DNA of 35,443 nt from Acidobacteriota bacterium (GCA_963169195.1 CAUJDN010000119.1:1-35443); one strand, 5' to 3'. Counted from the first letter of the stretch, positions 14,258-21,189 are shown. Notes: generated by a model not told the origin, from the letters alone. Numbers and translations: made by a program.

Positions 14258-15520
14258 TCACCGGAGCCGGATGCGCTCGAACTGGTCCCACGCCGACATG
14301 TCGGACAGCACGACCTGGTCGCCGTCGGACAGGCCGGTGATGACCTCGATGGTGTTCACCGAGCTGCGGCCCAGCTGCACCTGCACCCGCTCCGCCTCGC
14401 CCGTGGCCGGATCCAGCTTGAAGAGGCCCACCGTGCTCTGCTCCTGGCCGAACGCGGGCCGCCCCACGTAGAGGACGTTGTCGAGGCGCTCGAGTTCCAC
14501 GGTGCCGTCCACGCTCAGGTCCGGGCGCGCGCCGCGCGGCAGCGGGCCCTCGAGCTGCACATCCACGGTGACCGTGCCGTTCTGCGCGGCCGGATCGATG
14601 CGGATCACCTTGCCGGGAATGATGCCGTTCCTCGTGTCCACCGAGGCCACCTGGCCGATGGTGAGGTCGCGTGCCTGGGTCTCGGCGATGCGCAGCTCGG
14701 CCTTCAGGCGGGTGGGATCCGCCACGCGCGCCAGGTTCGTGCCCGGCGCGACCTGCTGGCCCACCTCGACGGGCACCTGCTCCAGCACGCCGTGCATGCC
14801 GGCGCGCACGCGGAGCTGATCCACCTGCTGGCGCCGGAGGTTCACGAGCGATCGCAGCTGGTCGATGCGCGCCTGCTGGGCCTTGAGCTGCGCCCGGATG
14901 TTGTCTTCGGCCACCTTCACGCGCTCCTGCTCGAGACGGTTGCGCGTCGAGAGCGAGTCGGCCCGCACCGTGGACTGCTTGAGCACCAGATTCGAGACCA
15001 GGCCGTCCCTGGCCAGGTCCTCGTTGACTTCCTTCTCGAGGCGCGCCTGCTCGAAGTCGGCCTCGACGGTGGCCGCCACGGACCGCTGGTTCAACCGTTC
15101 GGTCTGCAGCCGCGCATCCAGGCTGGCCAGGTCGGCTTCGGTGGCCAGGAGTTGCTGCTCGGCTTCATCCAGCAGCTGCTGGGCCAGGGGGTCGCTCAGT
15201 TCGAGGACCACGGTGTCGGGCGTGACCTCGGCACCGGGACGCAGCACGATGCGTTCGACGCGCCCCTGGGTGGCCGCGGGAATCCAGCGCCGGGCTTCGT
15301 CCACCGGGACCAGCGTACCGAGACCGCGCACCTGCCGGAGCATCGCGCCTCGCTTCACGGTGTCCACCCACACCGTGGCACGCTCCACCGTCGGTGCCGC
15401 GGGCTTGAGCCGCGCGAGCACCACCGACACCAGGCCAACCACCAGCAGGCCCGCCACGGCCACGGCCACCTGCCTCATCTTCTTCTTGCGTGCGACGGAT
15501 GCGGGACGCTGAATGTCCAT
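14258..15520 (-). CDS. HlyD/MacA-type periplasmic adaptor protein
   Basis: This 420-residue protein has a short basic N-terminus, one membrane anchor (about residues 20-37), and the adaptor layout of lipoyl half-motif, long coiled-coil hairpin (about residues 105-225, rich in Gln, Glu, Leu and Arg), second lipoyl half, beta-barrel and membrane-proximal domain. Telling segments are GTLVPVDEARRWIPA at the first strand and VRAGMHGVLEQVPVEVGQQV after the hairpin. Such proteins bridge inner-membrane ABC permeases to an outer-membrane channel. The ATG at 15520 puts the membrane helix near the N-terminus; the longer frame to 15676 covers regulatory DNA. It begins the operon, with a sigma-54-like site about 80 nt before the start. 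Confidence 0.9.
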   Translation of the reverse strand: MDIQRPASVARKKKMRQVAVAVAGLLVVGLVSVVLARLKPAAPTVERATVWVDTVKRGAMLRQVRGLGTLVPVDEARRWIPAATQGRVERIVLRPGAEVTPDTVVLELSDPLAQQLLDEAEQQLLATEADLASLDARLQTERLNQRSVAATVEADFEQARLEKEVNEDLARDGLVSNLVLKQSTVRADSLSTRNRLEQERVKVAEDNIRAQLKAQQARIDQLRSLVNLRRQQVDQLRVRAGMHGVLEQVPVEVGQQVAPGTNLARVADPTRLKAELRIAETQARDLTIGQVASVDTRNGIIPGKVIRIDPAAQNGTVTVDVQLEGPLPRGARPDLSVDGTVELERLDNVLYVGRPAFGQEQSTVGLFKLDPATGEAERVQVQLGRSSVNTIEVITGLSDGDQVVLSDMSAWDQFERIRLR

Positions 15521-15598
15521 TGCCACGGATTGCCCTCTTAGACGGAGAAACCAGCTCGTTTGGATGCCGACGTTCCCGATGATTCCTCGATCCCGTCG

Positions 15599-15614
15599 TT
15601 CATGAGTCGTGCCA
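15599..15614 (-). promoter_or_regulatory. Candidate sigma-54 (-24/-12) promoter of the adaptor/ABC/two-component operon
   Basis: On the minus strand TGGCACGACTCATGAA has a perfect -24 element (TGGCACG), the right spacing, and a weaker -12 element (ATGA in place of TTGC). Transcription would begin near 15588, about 68 nt before the adaptor ATG. The operon encodes its own sigma-54 activator, which makes the match more meaningful. The usual GC of the -12 box reads GA. Confidence 0.4.
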
Positions 15615-15632
15615 GGCCCGCACGGGGCGGCC

Positions 15633-15693
15633 AACACTCTGAAACAACGAGATTTAGGGGCCGGATGTTCCCCCATCCACCAGCCGGAGTGTT
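15633..15693. repeat. Separated inverted repeat, possible activator site
   Basis: AACACTC at 15633-15639 and GAGTGTT at 15687-15693 are exact inverse complements 47 nt apart, upstream of the sigma-54-like element. The second copy leads into the near-palindrome GTTCGGAAC (15691-15699). They could be half-sites for the enhancer-binding regulator. This rests on position and symmetry only. Confidence 0.25.
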
Positions 15694-15726
15694 CGGAACT
15701 GGGATTCTGGCCGCCGCCCGTGGGAC

Positions 15727-15732
15727 TATACC
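15727..15732 (+). promoter_or_regulatory. Candidate -10 box for a leaderless selenoprotein transcript
   Basis: TATACC lies exactly 6 nt before the GTG start at 15739, which would place the 5' end of the mRNA at the start codon. No Shine-Dalgarno sequence is seen. Confidence 0.4.
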
Positions 15733-15738
15733 CAGGTC

Positions 15739-16470
15739 GTGCGACTGGAGGACCTGCCGCTCAAGTACCGGTTCCTGATGGGTGCGTACCGGTGGCGCCG
15801 GATCGCTCCCACGCCGTGTGCCACGCTCCGCCGACCGCTGGCCGACGCCCGTGTCGCGCTGGTCACCACGGCTGGCCTCGTGGCCTCCGGGGACGCGCCC
15901 TTCGATCTGGTCGTCCGCGGCGGAGACCCGAGCTTTCGCGTCATTCCGACCGGGACGAGCTCTCGGACCCTGACGGTCCACCATCGCAGCGACGCGTTCG
16001 ACCGAGCCGGGTTGGCGGCCGACCTCGACGTGGTGTTTCCCCTGGCCGCCCTGGAGCGCCTGGCGGGTGATCGGTACATCGGCGGCGTGGCGCCGCGGCA
16101 TCTCTCGTTCATGGGCTCCATCACGGCGCCGGGACGCCTCATCCGCGACCACGCGCCACGGGCGGCCGACCTGCTCGTCGAGGACCAGGTGGACGTGGCC
16201 CTGCTCGTGCCGGTGTGACCCTTCTGCCACCAGACCGTGAGTCTGGTTGCCGCGGCGCTCGAACGCCGGGACATCGCGACGGTGACGTTGTCCGTGCTGC
16301 CGGAGCTCTCGGCGAAGCTGGGGGCGCCGCGCACCCTCGTCGTGCCTTTTGGTCTGGGAATGCCGGCGGGGCCGCCGCTCGACGCCGAGACGCAACGGCG
16401 TGTCGTCAGCCGCGCGCTGGCACTGGCAGGCGAGGGGGGCGTCCCGCTCGTCAGGACCTGGCGGCCATGA
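15739..16470 (+). CDS. Selenoprotein of the GrdB/PrdB (glycine/betaine/sarcosine/D-proline reductase B) family, with in-frame UGA = selenocysteine 160
   Basis: The gene reads as 243 residues if the TGA at 16216-16218 is selenocysteine (U160). Before it the frame gives LVVRGGDPSFRVIP, VFPLAALERLA, RYIGGVAPRHLSFMGSI and DVALLVPV; after it PFCHQTVSLVAAALERRDIA and LVVPFGLGMPAGPP, both halves of one selenoprotein B-type domain. U160 and C163 form the UxxC redox pair, and relatives have U or Cys at this place, followed by xxCHQ. The GTG start at 15739 yields MRLEDLPLKYRFLM, a usual N-terminus for the group. A hairpin behind the UGA fits a bacterial SECIS. The protein is shorter than clostridial GrdB, and no GrdA, GrdC or PrdA partner is nearby, so it is probably a stand-alone redox enzyme of unknown substrate. 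It converges with a PLP-lyase gene and overlaps its end by 20 nt. Confidence 0.9.
16226..16250 (+). other. Candidate bacterial SECIS hairpin
   Basis: Directly behind the in-frame UGA, ACCAGAC (16229-16235) pairs with GTCTGGT (16241-16247) in a 7-bp stem closed by a CGUGA loop. Below one mismatch, two more pairs (G26-C50, C27-G49) extend it. The loop begins 17 nt after the UGA and has G at its second place, as bacterial SECIS elements do (loop G, about 16-37 nt spacing). SelB would bind it to deliver Sec-tRNA. Confidence 0.75.
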
Positions 16471-17578
16471 CGCGCTGCCAGAGGGGCGGATCGGTCATGC
16501 CTTCGCTGACGATGACGACGACGGTGGACCAGGAGCCGAGGTCCAAATAGAGCGACAGGTCGCGTGCCGCGGAATCCTCCCGCATCGCGAGGAGCCCGGC
16601 CAGCGCAGCGGCGCCTGACGGCCCGGCCTCGATGGCCGGATCCCCATCGGTCGGCCTGCCCAGCAGCCGCATCGCCCGCGCGGCCCAGGCATCGTCCACG
16701 GCGATGTATCCATCCACGGTGGGGAACGCCCCTTCGAAGGCCAGCGGCGACACCTCTCCGCACCGGAGGCCGCCCATCATCGTCGTGAACGGCCCTGGGA
16801 CGGTGGCTGGCCTGCCCGCGCGCGCCGAGACCTGGAGGCACGCGCACGACGAGGGCTCCACGGCGACGATGTGGGGGGGCCTGGGGAAGTAGAACGCGCT
16901 CCAGGATGCCACCGCCGCCAGCAGGCCGCCAACTCCGCCCGGGACGAAGATGGCATCGGGCCGCCAGTCGTCCGGCATGCCCTGGAGGATCTCGTCCATC
17001 ATGCGCGTGTAGCCCAACATGATGAGTCGCGGGATGCGCTCGTAGCCGGGCCAAGAGGTGTCGGAGATCACCGTCCAGCCGTGCGCTTCTGCCTCCGCCG
17101 CGGCCTGCCGCACCGCATCGTCATAGGTGCCGGGAACGCGCACGACGATGGCCCCTTCCCCGGCGATGGCGTCGGCCCGGGGAGCGGCCACGGACTCCGA
17201 CAAATACACACGTGCCTGGCATCCCAGCGCCCGCGCCGTGTGCGCGACGGCCCGGCCATGATTGCCCTCGCTCGCGCAGACCAGCGTGTCGCCGCGGTTG
17301 ATGACGCCTTCTGCCAGCAGCTGCTCGATGGCGAAGCGCGCGCCCAGCAGCTTGAACGCGTTCAGCCCGAAGCGGTGAGTCTCGTCCTTGGCGAGGAGCG
17401 AGCCGAGGCCGAGCGTGTTCGCGAGCCCGCGCAGCGGGCGGAGCGGCGTGGGCGCCAGCTCGGGGTGGCCCTCGAAGAAGCGGGCCACCAGGGCGTACTC
17501 GTCTCGCGAGAACAGGCCCAGGGACGAGAGCGGGGCGGTGGGACGTCCCGGTGGCGCGGCGACGTAGACGGAGGTCAC
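16451..17578 (-). CDS. PLP-dependent diaminopropionate ammonia-lyase-like enzyme
   Basis: This 375-residue fold-type II PLP enzyme resembles diaminopropionate ammonia-lyase (YgeX/DpaL), which converts 2,3-diaminopropionate to pyruvate and ammonia. The motif KDETHRFGLNAFKLLGARF contains the Schiff-base lysine K76, with the KDE(S/T)xRFGLNAFK pattern typical of that enzyme. CASEGNHGRAVAH is the substrate loop and FVPGGVGGLLAAVA the phosphate-binding glycine loop. A related threonine dehydratase-like activity cannot be excluded. It starts at a GTG (17578) with no clear ribosome site. Its 3' end overlaps the end of the selenoprotein gene on the other strand, so both could act in amino acid breakdown. 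That link is only positional. Confidence 0.87.
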   Translation of the reverse strand: MTSVYVAAPPGRPTAPLSSLGLFSRDEYALVARFFEGHPELAPTPLRPLRGLANTLGLGSLLAKDETHRFGLNAFKLLGARFAIEQLLAEGVINRGDTLVCASEGNHGRAVAHTARALGCQARVYLSESVAAPRADAIAGEGAIVVRVPGTYDDAVRQAAAEAEAHGWTVISDTSWPGYERIPRLIMLGYTRMMDEILQGMPDDWRPDAIFVPGGVGGLLAAVASWSAFYFPRPPHIVAVEPSSCACLQVSARAGRPATVPGPFTTMMGGLRCGEVSPLAFEGAFPTVDGYIAVDDAWAARAMRLLGRPTDGDPAIEAGPSGAAALAGLLAMREDSAARDLSLYLDLGSWSTVVVIVSEGMTDPPLWQRVMAARS

Positions 17579-17590
17579 GGGGCGGACTGA

Positions 17591-17630
17591 GCTTCTCGGG
17601 TTCTCAGGTTCTCGGGTTCGCGGGTTCGGC
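17591..17630. repeat. Degenerate GGTTCTC phrase repeat
   Basis: About five copies of a 7-8 nt phrase (CTTCTCGG, GTTCTCAG, GTTCTCGG, GTTCGCGG, GTTCGG) fill the spacer between the PLP-lyase and amidohydrolase genes. Confidence 0.6.
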
Positions 17631-17633
17631 GAT

Positions 17634-18914
17634 CTACGGTCGTCTCCGCCCTCCGATCCAGACCTGCTCGATGGAGCGCAGGTTCCGGATGTTCTCGATG
17701 GGGTTGGCGCCGAGCACCAGCAGATCGGCGACGCGGCCCGGAGCGAGCACGCCCAGCTCGTGGTCCATGCGATGGCATTTCGCGGCGTCTCCCGTGGCGG
17801 AGACGAGCACCTGCATGGGCGACATGCCGGCCTCGACCATCATCTCCATCTCCATGTGCTCGAAGTAGCCCTGGAAGCGCGCGGGTGGGCCGGTGTCGGT
17901 GCCCATGGCGATCCGCACGCCCTGATCGACGAGCGCCTCGAGGTTCCTCTTCGCCACCTCGAGGCCGGCTTTGTACTGCTGGCCGGCCTCCCAGTTGCGG
18001 CTGGCCCGCACCTGCGCCTGGCGTGCCGGATCCGAGAGTTGCGCCACGATCTCGGCGGAGACGCCCTTGATAAAAAAGGGGTCCTTCACCCAGGCGGGGG
18101 TGGTGTCGTAGGCAAACGTCGACACCTCGCGCGTGAACGTGGGACAGTAGCAGACGTCGCGCGCCTTGAGGGCGTTTGCGAAGGCGGCATCCACGGGGAC
18201 GTCCCTGACGCTGTGGCCGATGAAGTCCGCCCCGGCCTCGACGGTCGCCTTTGCATCCGCGAGGTAGAAGATGTGGACGGCCATCCGCAGGCCGCGCTCG
18301 TGCGCGCGCGCGATGGCGGCACGCCAGGCGGGCTCCGGCATCTTGCGGCTCGAGCCGAGGTTGTCGTCCACGCGGATCTTCAGGATGTCGGGCTTCATGT
18401 CCGCGGCCGCGTCGGTCGCGGCGCGTGCGTCCTCGGCGGTGGCGCCATTGATGACGGGACCTGCCACGAAGATGCGGGCGCGGGCGATGGGGCCCGTCGC
18501 CTGCTCGTCGCGCAGCGCGAACGCGGCCGCCTGGTCATCACCGAGGCTGAAGACCGATGTCACGCCGTACTGCGCGTAGGTCTCGAGCTGCCGGACCAGG
18601 TTGTCCCGGGTATAGAACTCCGGCCCGGAGCGCAGGCCCGACGTGGCGGCGACGTGGCCATGCGCGTTGACGAGGCCCGGCATGAGCGTCTTGCCGCTGA
18701 CGTCCACACGCGTGGCGCCCTCGGGGATTGCGATGCCGGAAACCGGCCCCACCTGCAGAATGCGTCCGTCCCGGATGACGACCGTGCCGCGCTCGATCAC
18801 CTGCCCGGTGCCGTCGATCACGCGCCCGCCGACGAATGCGGTGACCTGTGCCTGCGCGAGGGGAGCGCCAGCCAGCATGAGCACGGACCACAGGACGAAG
18901 AGCAGGGTGGGCAT
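17634..18914 (-). CDS. Secreted amidohydrolase, imidazolonepropionase/prolidase-like
   Basis: This metal-dependent hydrolase of about 426 residues starts with a signal peptide (MPTLLFVLWSVLMLAGAPLA, probable cut after QA) and so acts in the periplasm or outside. Amidohydrolase marks are GKTLMPGLVNAHGHV (H85 and H87), DILKIRVDD with a possible carboxylated lysine, the metal-ligand histidines in AVHIF and GHSVRD, and the catalytic aspartate in MGTDTG. The C-terminal LGVLAPGRVADLLVLGANP strand closes the small beta-sandwich domain usual in this family. Relatives act on dipeptides, hydantoin-type rings or imidazolones; the substrate is not deducible. TATGCT ends 7 nt before the ATG at 18914, favouring this start over the ATG at 18926. 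Confidence 0.88.
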   Translation of the reverse strand: MPTLLFVLWSVLMLAGAPLAQAQVTAFVGGRVIDGTGQVIERGTVVIRDGRILQVGPVSGIAIPEGATRVDVSGKTLMPGLVNAHGHVAATSGLRSGPEFYTRDNLVRQLETYAQYGVTSVFSLGDDQAAAFALRDEQATGPIARARIFVAGPVINGATAEDARAATDAAADMKPDILKIRVDDNLGSSRKMPEPAWRAAIARAHERGLRMAVHIFYLADAKATVEAGADFIGHSVRDVPVDAAFANALKARDVCYCPTFTREVSTFAYDTTPAWVKDPFFIKGVSAEIVAQLSDPARQAQVRASRNWEAGQQYKAGLEVAKRNLEALVDQGVRIAMGTDTGPPARFQGYFEHMEMEMMVEAGMSPMQVLVSATGDAAKCHRMDHELGVLAPGRVADLLVLGANPIENIRNLRSIEQVWIGGRRRP

Positions 18915-18921
18915 GCGCGGA

Positions 18922-18927
18922 AGCATA
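18922..18927 (-). promoter_or_regulatory. Candidate -10 box for a leaderless amidohydrolase transcript
   Basis: TATGCT on the minus strand is 7 nt before the ATG at 18914. No Shine-Dalgarno sequence is visible for either candidate start. Confidence 0.3.
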
Positions 18928-18930
18928 GCA

Positions 18931-19074
18931 AAGGCCGCCGCTTCGCGGCGGTGGGCCCTGCGGGGGGGCCGGCTTCGCACGGTTGGAGGCTGGCGCCCGC
19001 CTTCGCTCGTCCGCTTCGCCACGCGAGCTGCGGCGGGCCAGCCCGTTCGCACCCGCCCGCACCTGTCCGCACCT
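18931..19074. repeat. GTGGGC-hairpin remnant plus GCACC phrase repeats
   Basis: CCGCCGC-TTC-GCGGCGG (18935-18951), a perfect 7-bp hairpin, runs into GTGGGC (18951-18956). Several weaker GC-rich hairpins follow. The last 32 nt (19043-19074) are degenerate CCCGCACC / TCCGCACC phrases related, in reverse, to the array at 28972-29040. No gene is seen here. Confidence 0.55.
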
Positions 19075-20529
19075 CTATCGTCTGTATCGCTTCAGATACT
19101 CCTTCACGCTCACCTTGCGCGCTGTGTTCTCCGACGTCATGTAGCGCACGACGCCGAAGACGGGGCGCTCGGGGCCCCAGGGGCGGTCGTAGCGGCCGAG
19201 GACCCAGAAGATCCCGCTGTAGGAATTCGGGTTGCGCCCGTCGATCGCGTACTTGTTGTTGAGCTCGATCATCACCGCCAGCGCCTCCCGGGGCGTGGCG
19301 GTCCACTGCAGGATCTTCTTGCCCCACAACATCCGCAGGTAGTTGTGGATGCGGCCCTCGCGCACCAGCTGCACCTGCGCCGCGTTCCACAATGGGTCGT
19401 GCGTGGCGGCGCGCTCGAAGGCCTCGAGCGTGTAGACGTGCTCCCGGGGATCCGGCGCGTGTCGCTCGAGCGTCTTCAGGGCCCACGCCGGCAGCGACTC
19501 GTAGTCGGCGTAGTCCGCGCGCTTCGACGCCATGTTGTAGCCGAGCTCGCGCCAGGTGATGAACTCGTCCAGGAACCCCTCGGCGGCGGCGGATACGCCC
19601 CACCAGCCTTCACGGGAGCCCGTCGCCTTCGCCGGCAGATGGCCGAGCCACCCTTCGCGCGCCATCAGGCGGTCGAAGACCTCGTGCGGGCCGATGTGGC
19701 CCCAGTGGAGGTAGGGTGACAGTCGGCTGGTGACGTCGCGGTCGGGCACGTTGCGGTCCTCGCCGTAGGCCGTGAGGTCGTGCGCCACGAAGGCGCTCAG
19801 CCGTCGACGGGCCGCCTTCGAGCCGCCGCGCGCCGCCGTCGGGATCACCGAGTGGTCGATGGGCAGCTCGTCCAGGCCGTGTCCGCTGTCGAGCCAGGCC
19901 AGCGCGTCGGGCCAGCGTTCGGCAATCCGACGAGGCACCGGCCAGGCGGCCGCCGGGATCGGCGCAGCGAGCGGGTTGGCGACAGGCCGGTCCCCGAGGT
20001 GCGAGGGCAGGGCCTTCTGCAGGGCGCGACGGAACGCGTGGGCCGTCGGGAAGACTTCCGCCATCGCCCGCATCGGCAGGAGCCCGTTTCCATCCACCGC
20101 TTCCAGCCGGACGTCCAACTGGCGTCCGGCGGCCGCGACCATTGCGGGCAGGAACAGGCCCGGGAAATCGTCGGTGACCACGACGGCGGCGTGTGCCGCC
20201 AGCGCCGCCAGCAGGCCCCGTCCCGCGCCTGGCGCCGGCTCGAGGTAGGGGAAGTAGGTCACCCCAAGTCGCTCCGCCAGGGCCGCGCGTGAGTCGCGCA
20301 TGCCATCGATCACGAACTGGTGGAATCGGGCGGACGCCCAGGGATGATCGACCCTTAACCCTTCCAGCACGACCAGGGGCTTGCGCAGGGACCGGGCGTG
20401 GCAGGCCGCGTGCTCCAGGGCGAAGTTCGAGTGGGTGCGCCGAGCGGCGATCATCCAGTAGAGGACGATCTCGCGCCCGGGATGCAGGGGCGCGTCGTTG
20501 ACCGGGCGCACACGGAGGGAGGGCACCAT
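19075..20529 (-). CDS. Class II cyclobutane pyrimidine dimer photolyase
   Basis: This 484-residue FAD enzyme splits UV-induced pyrimidine dimers in DNA using blue light. Class II features include the N-terminal photolyase domain (IVLYWMIAARRTHSNFALEHA), SRLSPYLHWGHIGPHEVFD in the FAD-binding region, and a helical C-terminal half. There, ELGYNMASK, HDPLWNAAQVQLVREGRIHN, YLRMLWGKKILQWT and AIDGRNPNSYSGIFW are the conserved class II blocks. The length agrees with bacterial and eukaryotic class II enzymes (about 450-500). The ATG at 20529 is the first in frame; its upstream signals are unclear. It lies back to back with the bacilliredoxin gene, and there is no sign of an operon partner. Confidence 0.94.
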   Translation of the reverse strand: MVPSLRVRPVNDAPLHPGREIVLYWMIAARRTHSNFALEHAACHARSLRKPLVVLEGLRVDHPWASARFHQFVIDGMRDSRAALAERLGVTYFPYLEPAPGAGRGLLAALAAHAAVVVTDDFPGLFLPAMVAAAGRQLDVRLEAVDGNGLLPMRAMAEVFPTAHAFRRALQKALPSHLGDRPVANPLAAPIPAAAWPVPRRIAERWPDALAWLDSGHGLDELPIDHSVIPTAARGGSKAARRRLSAFVAHDLTAYGEDRNVPDRDVTSRLSPYLHWGHIGPHEVFDRLMAREGWLGHLPAKATGSREGWWGVSAAAEGFLDEFITWRELGYNMASKRADYADYESLPAWALKTLERHAPDPREHVYTLEAFERAATHDPLWNAAQVQLVREGRIHNYLRMLWGKKILQWTATPREALAVMIELNNKYAIDGRNPNSYSGIFWVLGRYDRPWGPERPVFGVVRYMTSENTARKVSVKEYLKRYRR

Positions 20530-20549
20530 GTAGAATCAACGATAGGACG

Positions 20550-20580
20550 TCGGGAACCGGGAACCGGGATCCGGGAACCG
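20550..20580. repeat. Degenerate CGGGAACC phrase repeat
   Basis: Four near copies of an 8-nt phrase (CGGGAACC, GGGAACC, GGGATCC, GGGAACC) lie in the spacer between the divergent photolyase and bacilliredoxin genes. Confidence 0.6.
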
Positions 20581-20637
20581 ACGGCGTCGGATCGGCATCT
20601 CAAGAGACGGAACCACACTCGGCCGGAGTCCCACTTC

Positions 20638-21063
20638 ATGATTGCACAGCGCTATCCGGAACCCTTCATCGCGCCCATGCGGGCCGAACTCACCAGGCTT
20701 GGCTTCGAGGAGCTTCGGACGCCCGAAGCCGTGGACGAGGCGGTGAAGCGGCCCGGCACGACGATGGTCGTGGTGAACTCGGTCTGCGGCTGCGCCGCGG
20801 GCCAGGCTCGCCCGGGCATCGCCCTCTCCCTGCGGCATGGCGCCCGCCCGAGCGCGCTGACGACGGTGTTCGCCGGCGCCGACGTCGAAGCCACGGAGCG
20901 TGCGCGGTCCTACTTCGCGCCGTACCCGCCCTCCTCACCCTCCATCGCACTCGTGAAGGACGGCACGCTCGTCTACATGATGGAGCGGCGCGAGATCGAG
21001 AACCGGGGAGCCGACGCCATCGCCGCGGCCCTGCAGGCGGCGTACCAGCAGCACTGCACGTAG
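20638..21063 (+). CDS. BrxA/BrxB-type bacilliredoxin (DUF1094 family)
   Basis: This 141-residue thioredoxin-fold protein has the CGC active site at residues 50-52 within VVVNSVCGCAAGQARPG, the hallmark of the YphP/YqiW (BrxA/BrxB) family. In Firmicutes these proteins remove bacillithiol from oxidised proteins; in Acidobacteriota the same family is common. The C-terminal half (SPSIALVKDGTLVYMMERREIE) completes the fold and contains the cis-Pro region. The length matches the family (about 140). The ATG at 20638 gives the standard MIAQRYPEPFIAPMRAEL start; the frame is open about 240 nt further upstream but over the photolyase gene and repeat spacer. It is probably cytoplasmic and transcribed alone. 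Confidence 0.92.
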   Translation: MIAQRYPEPFIAPMRAELTRLGFEELRTPEAVDEAVKRPGTTMVVVNSVCGCAAGQARPGIALSLRHGARPSALTTVFAGADVEATERARSYFAPYPPSSPSIALVKDGTLVYMMERREIENRGADAIAAALQAAYQQHCT

Positions 21064-21162
21064 GACGCGCCTCGCGCGGGAAGGGCGGCGTCTCGCGCGG
21101 TGGGCGGTGCTTCGCACCGTCGGCGTCGCTTCGCGCCGTGGGCGACGTGGTGCGCCGTGGGA
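21064..21162. repeat. GTGGGC-hairpin tandem repeat array D
   Basis: This is the most regular array in the window. From 21100, 6-nt words (GTGGGC, GTCGGC, GTGGGC, GTGGGA) alternate with 13-nt cores GGTGC-TTC-GCACC, GTCGC-TTC-GCGCC and GACGTGGTGCGCC, an exact 19-nt period. The first core is a perfect 5-bp stem. The array runs directly into the -10 box of the next gene. Confidence 0.8.
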
Positions 21163-21168
21163 TACACT
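21163..21168 (+). promoter_or_regulatory. Candidate -10 box of the VPS10/BNR gene
   Basis: TACACT follows the last repeat word (GTGGGA). Transcription would start near 21175, just before a GGAGG ribosome binding site (21178-21182) with 7-nt spacing to the ATG at 21190. The -35 position would fall inside the repeat array. Confidence 0.35.
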
Positions 21169-21189
21169 GCGCGCTTCGGAGGTTTGTCC

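Noticed and set aside
15560..15778. A 72-codon + frame in the spacer before the selenoprotein gene.
   Set aside because: No ribosome site, no recognisable motif, and it covers the likely sigma-54 promoter region of the opposite operon.
15739..16218. Reading the UGA as a true stop, that is a pseudogene or two small genes (15739-16218 and 16237-16470).
   Set aside because: The two parts are in the same frame, belong to the same family, and join at the very position that is Sec or Cys in relatives; a hairpin suited to SECIS follows. A degraded gene would be expected to show further stops or frameshifts, and none are seen.
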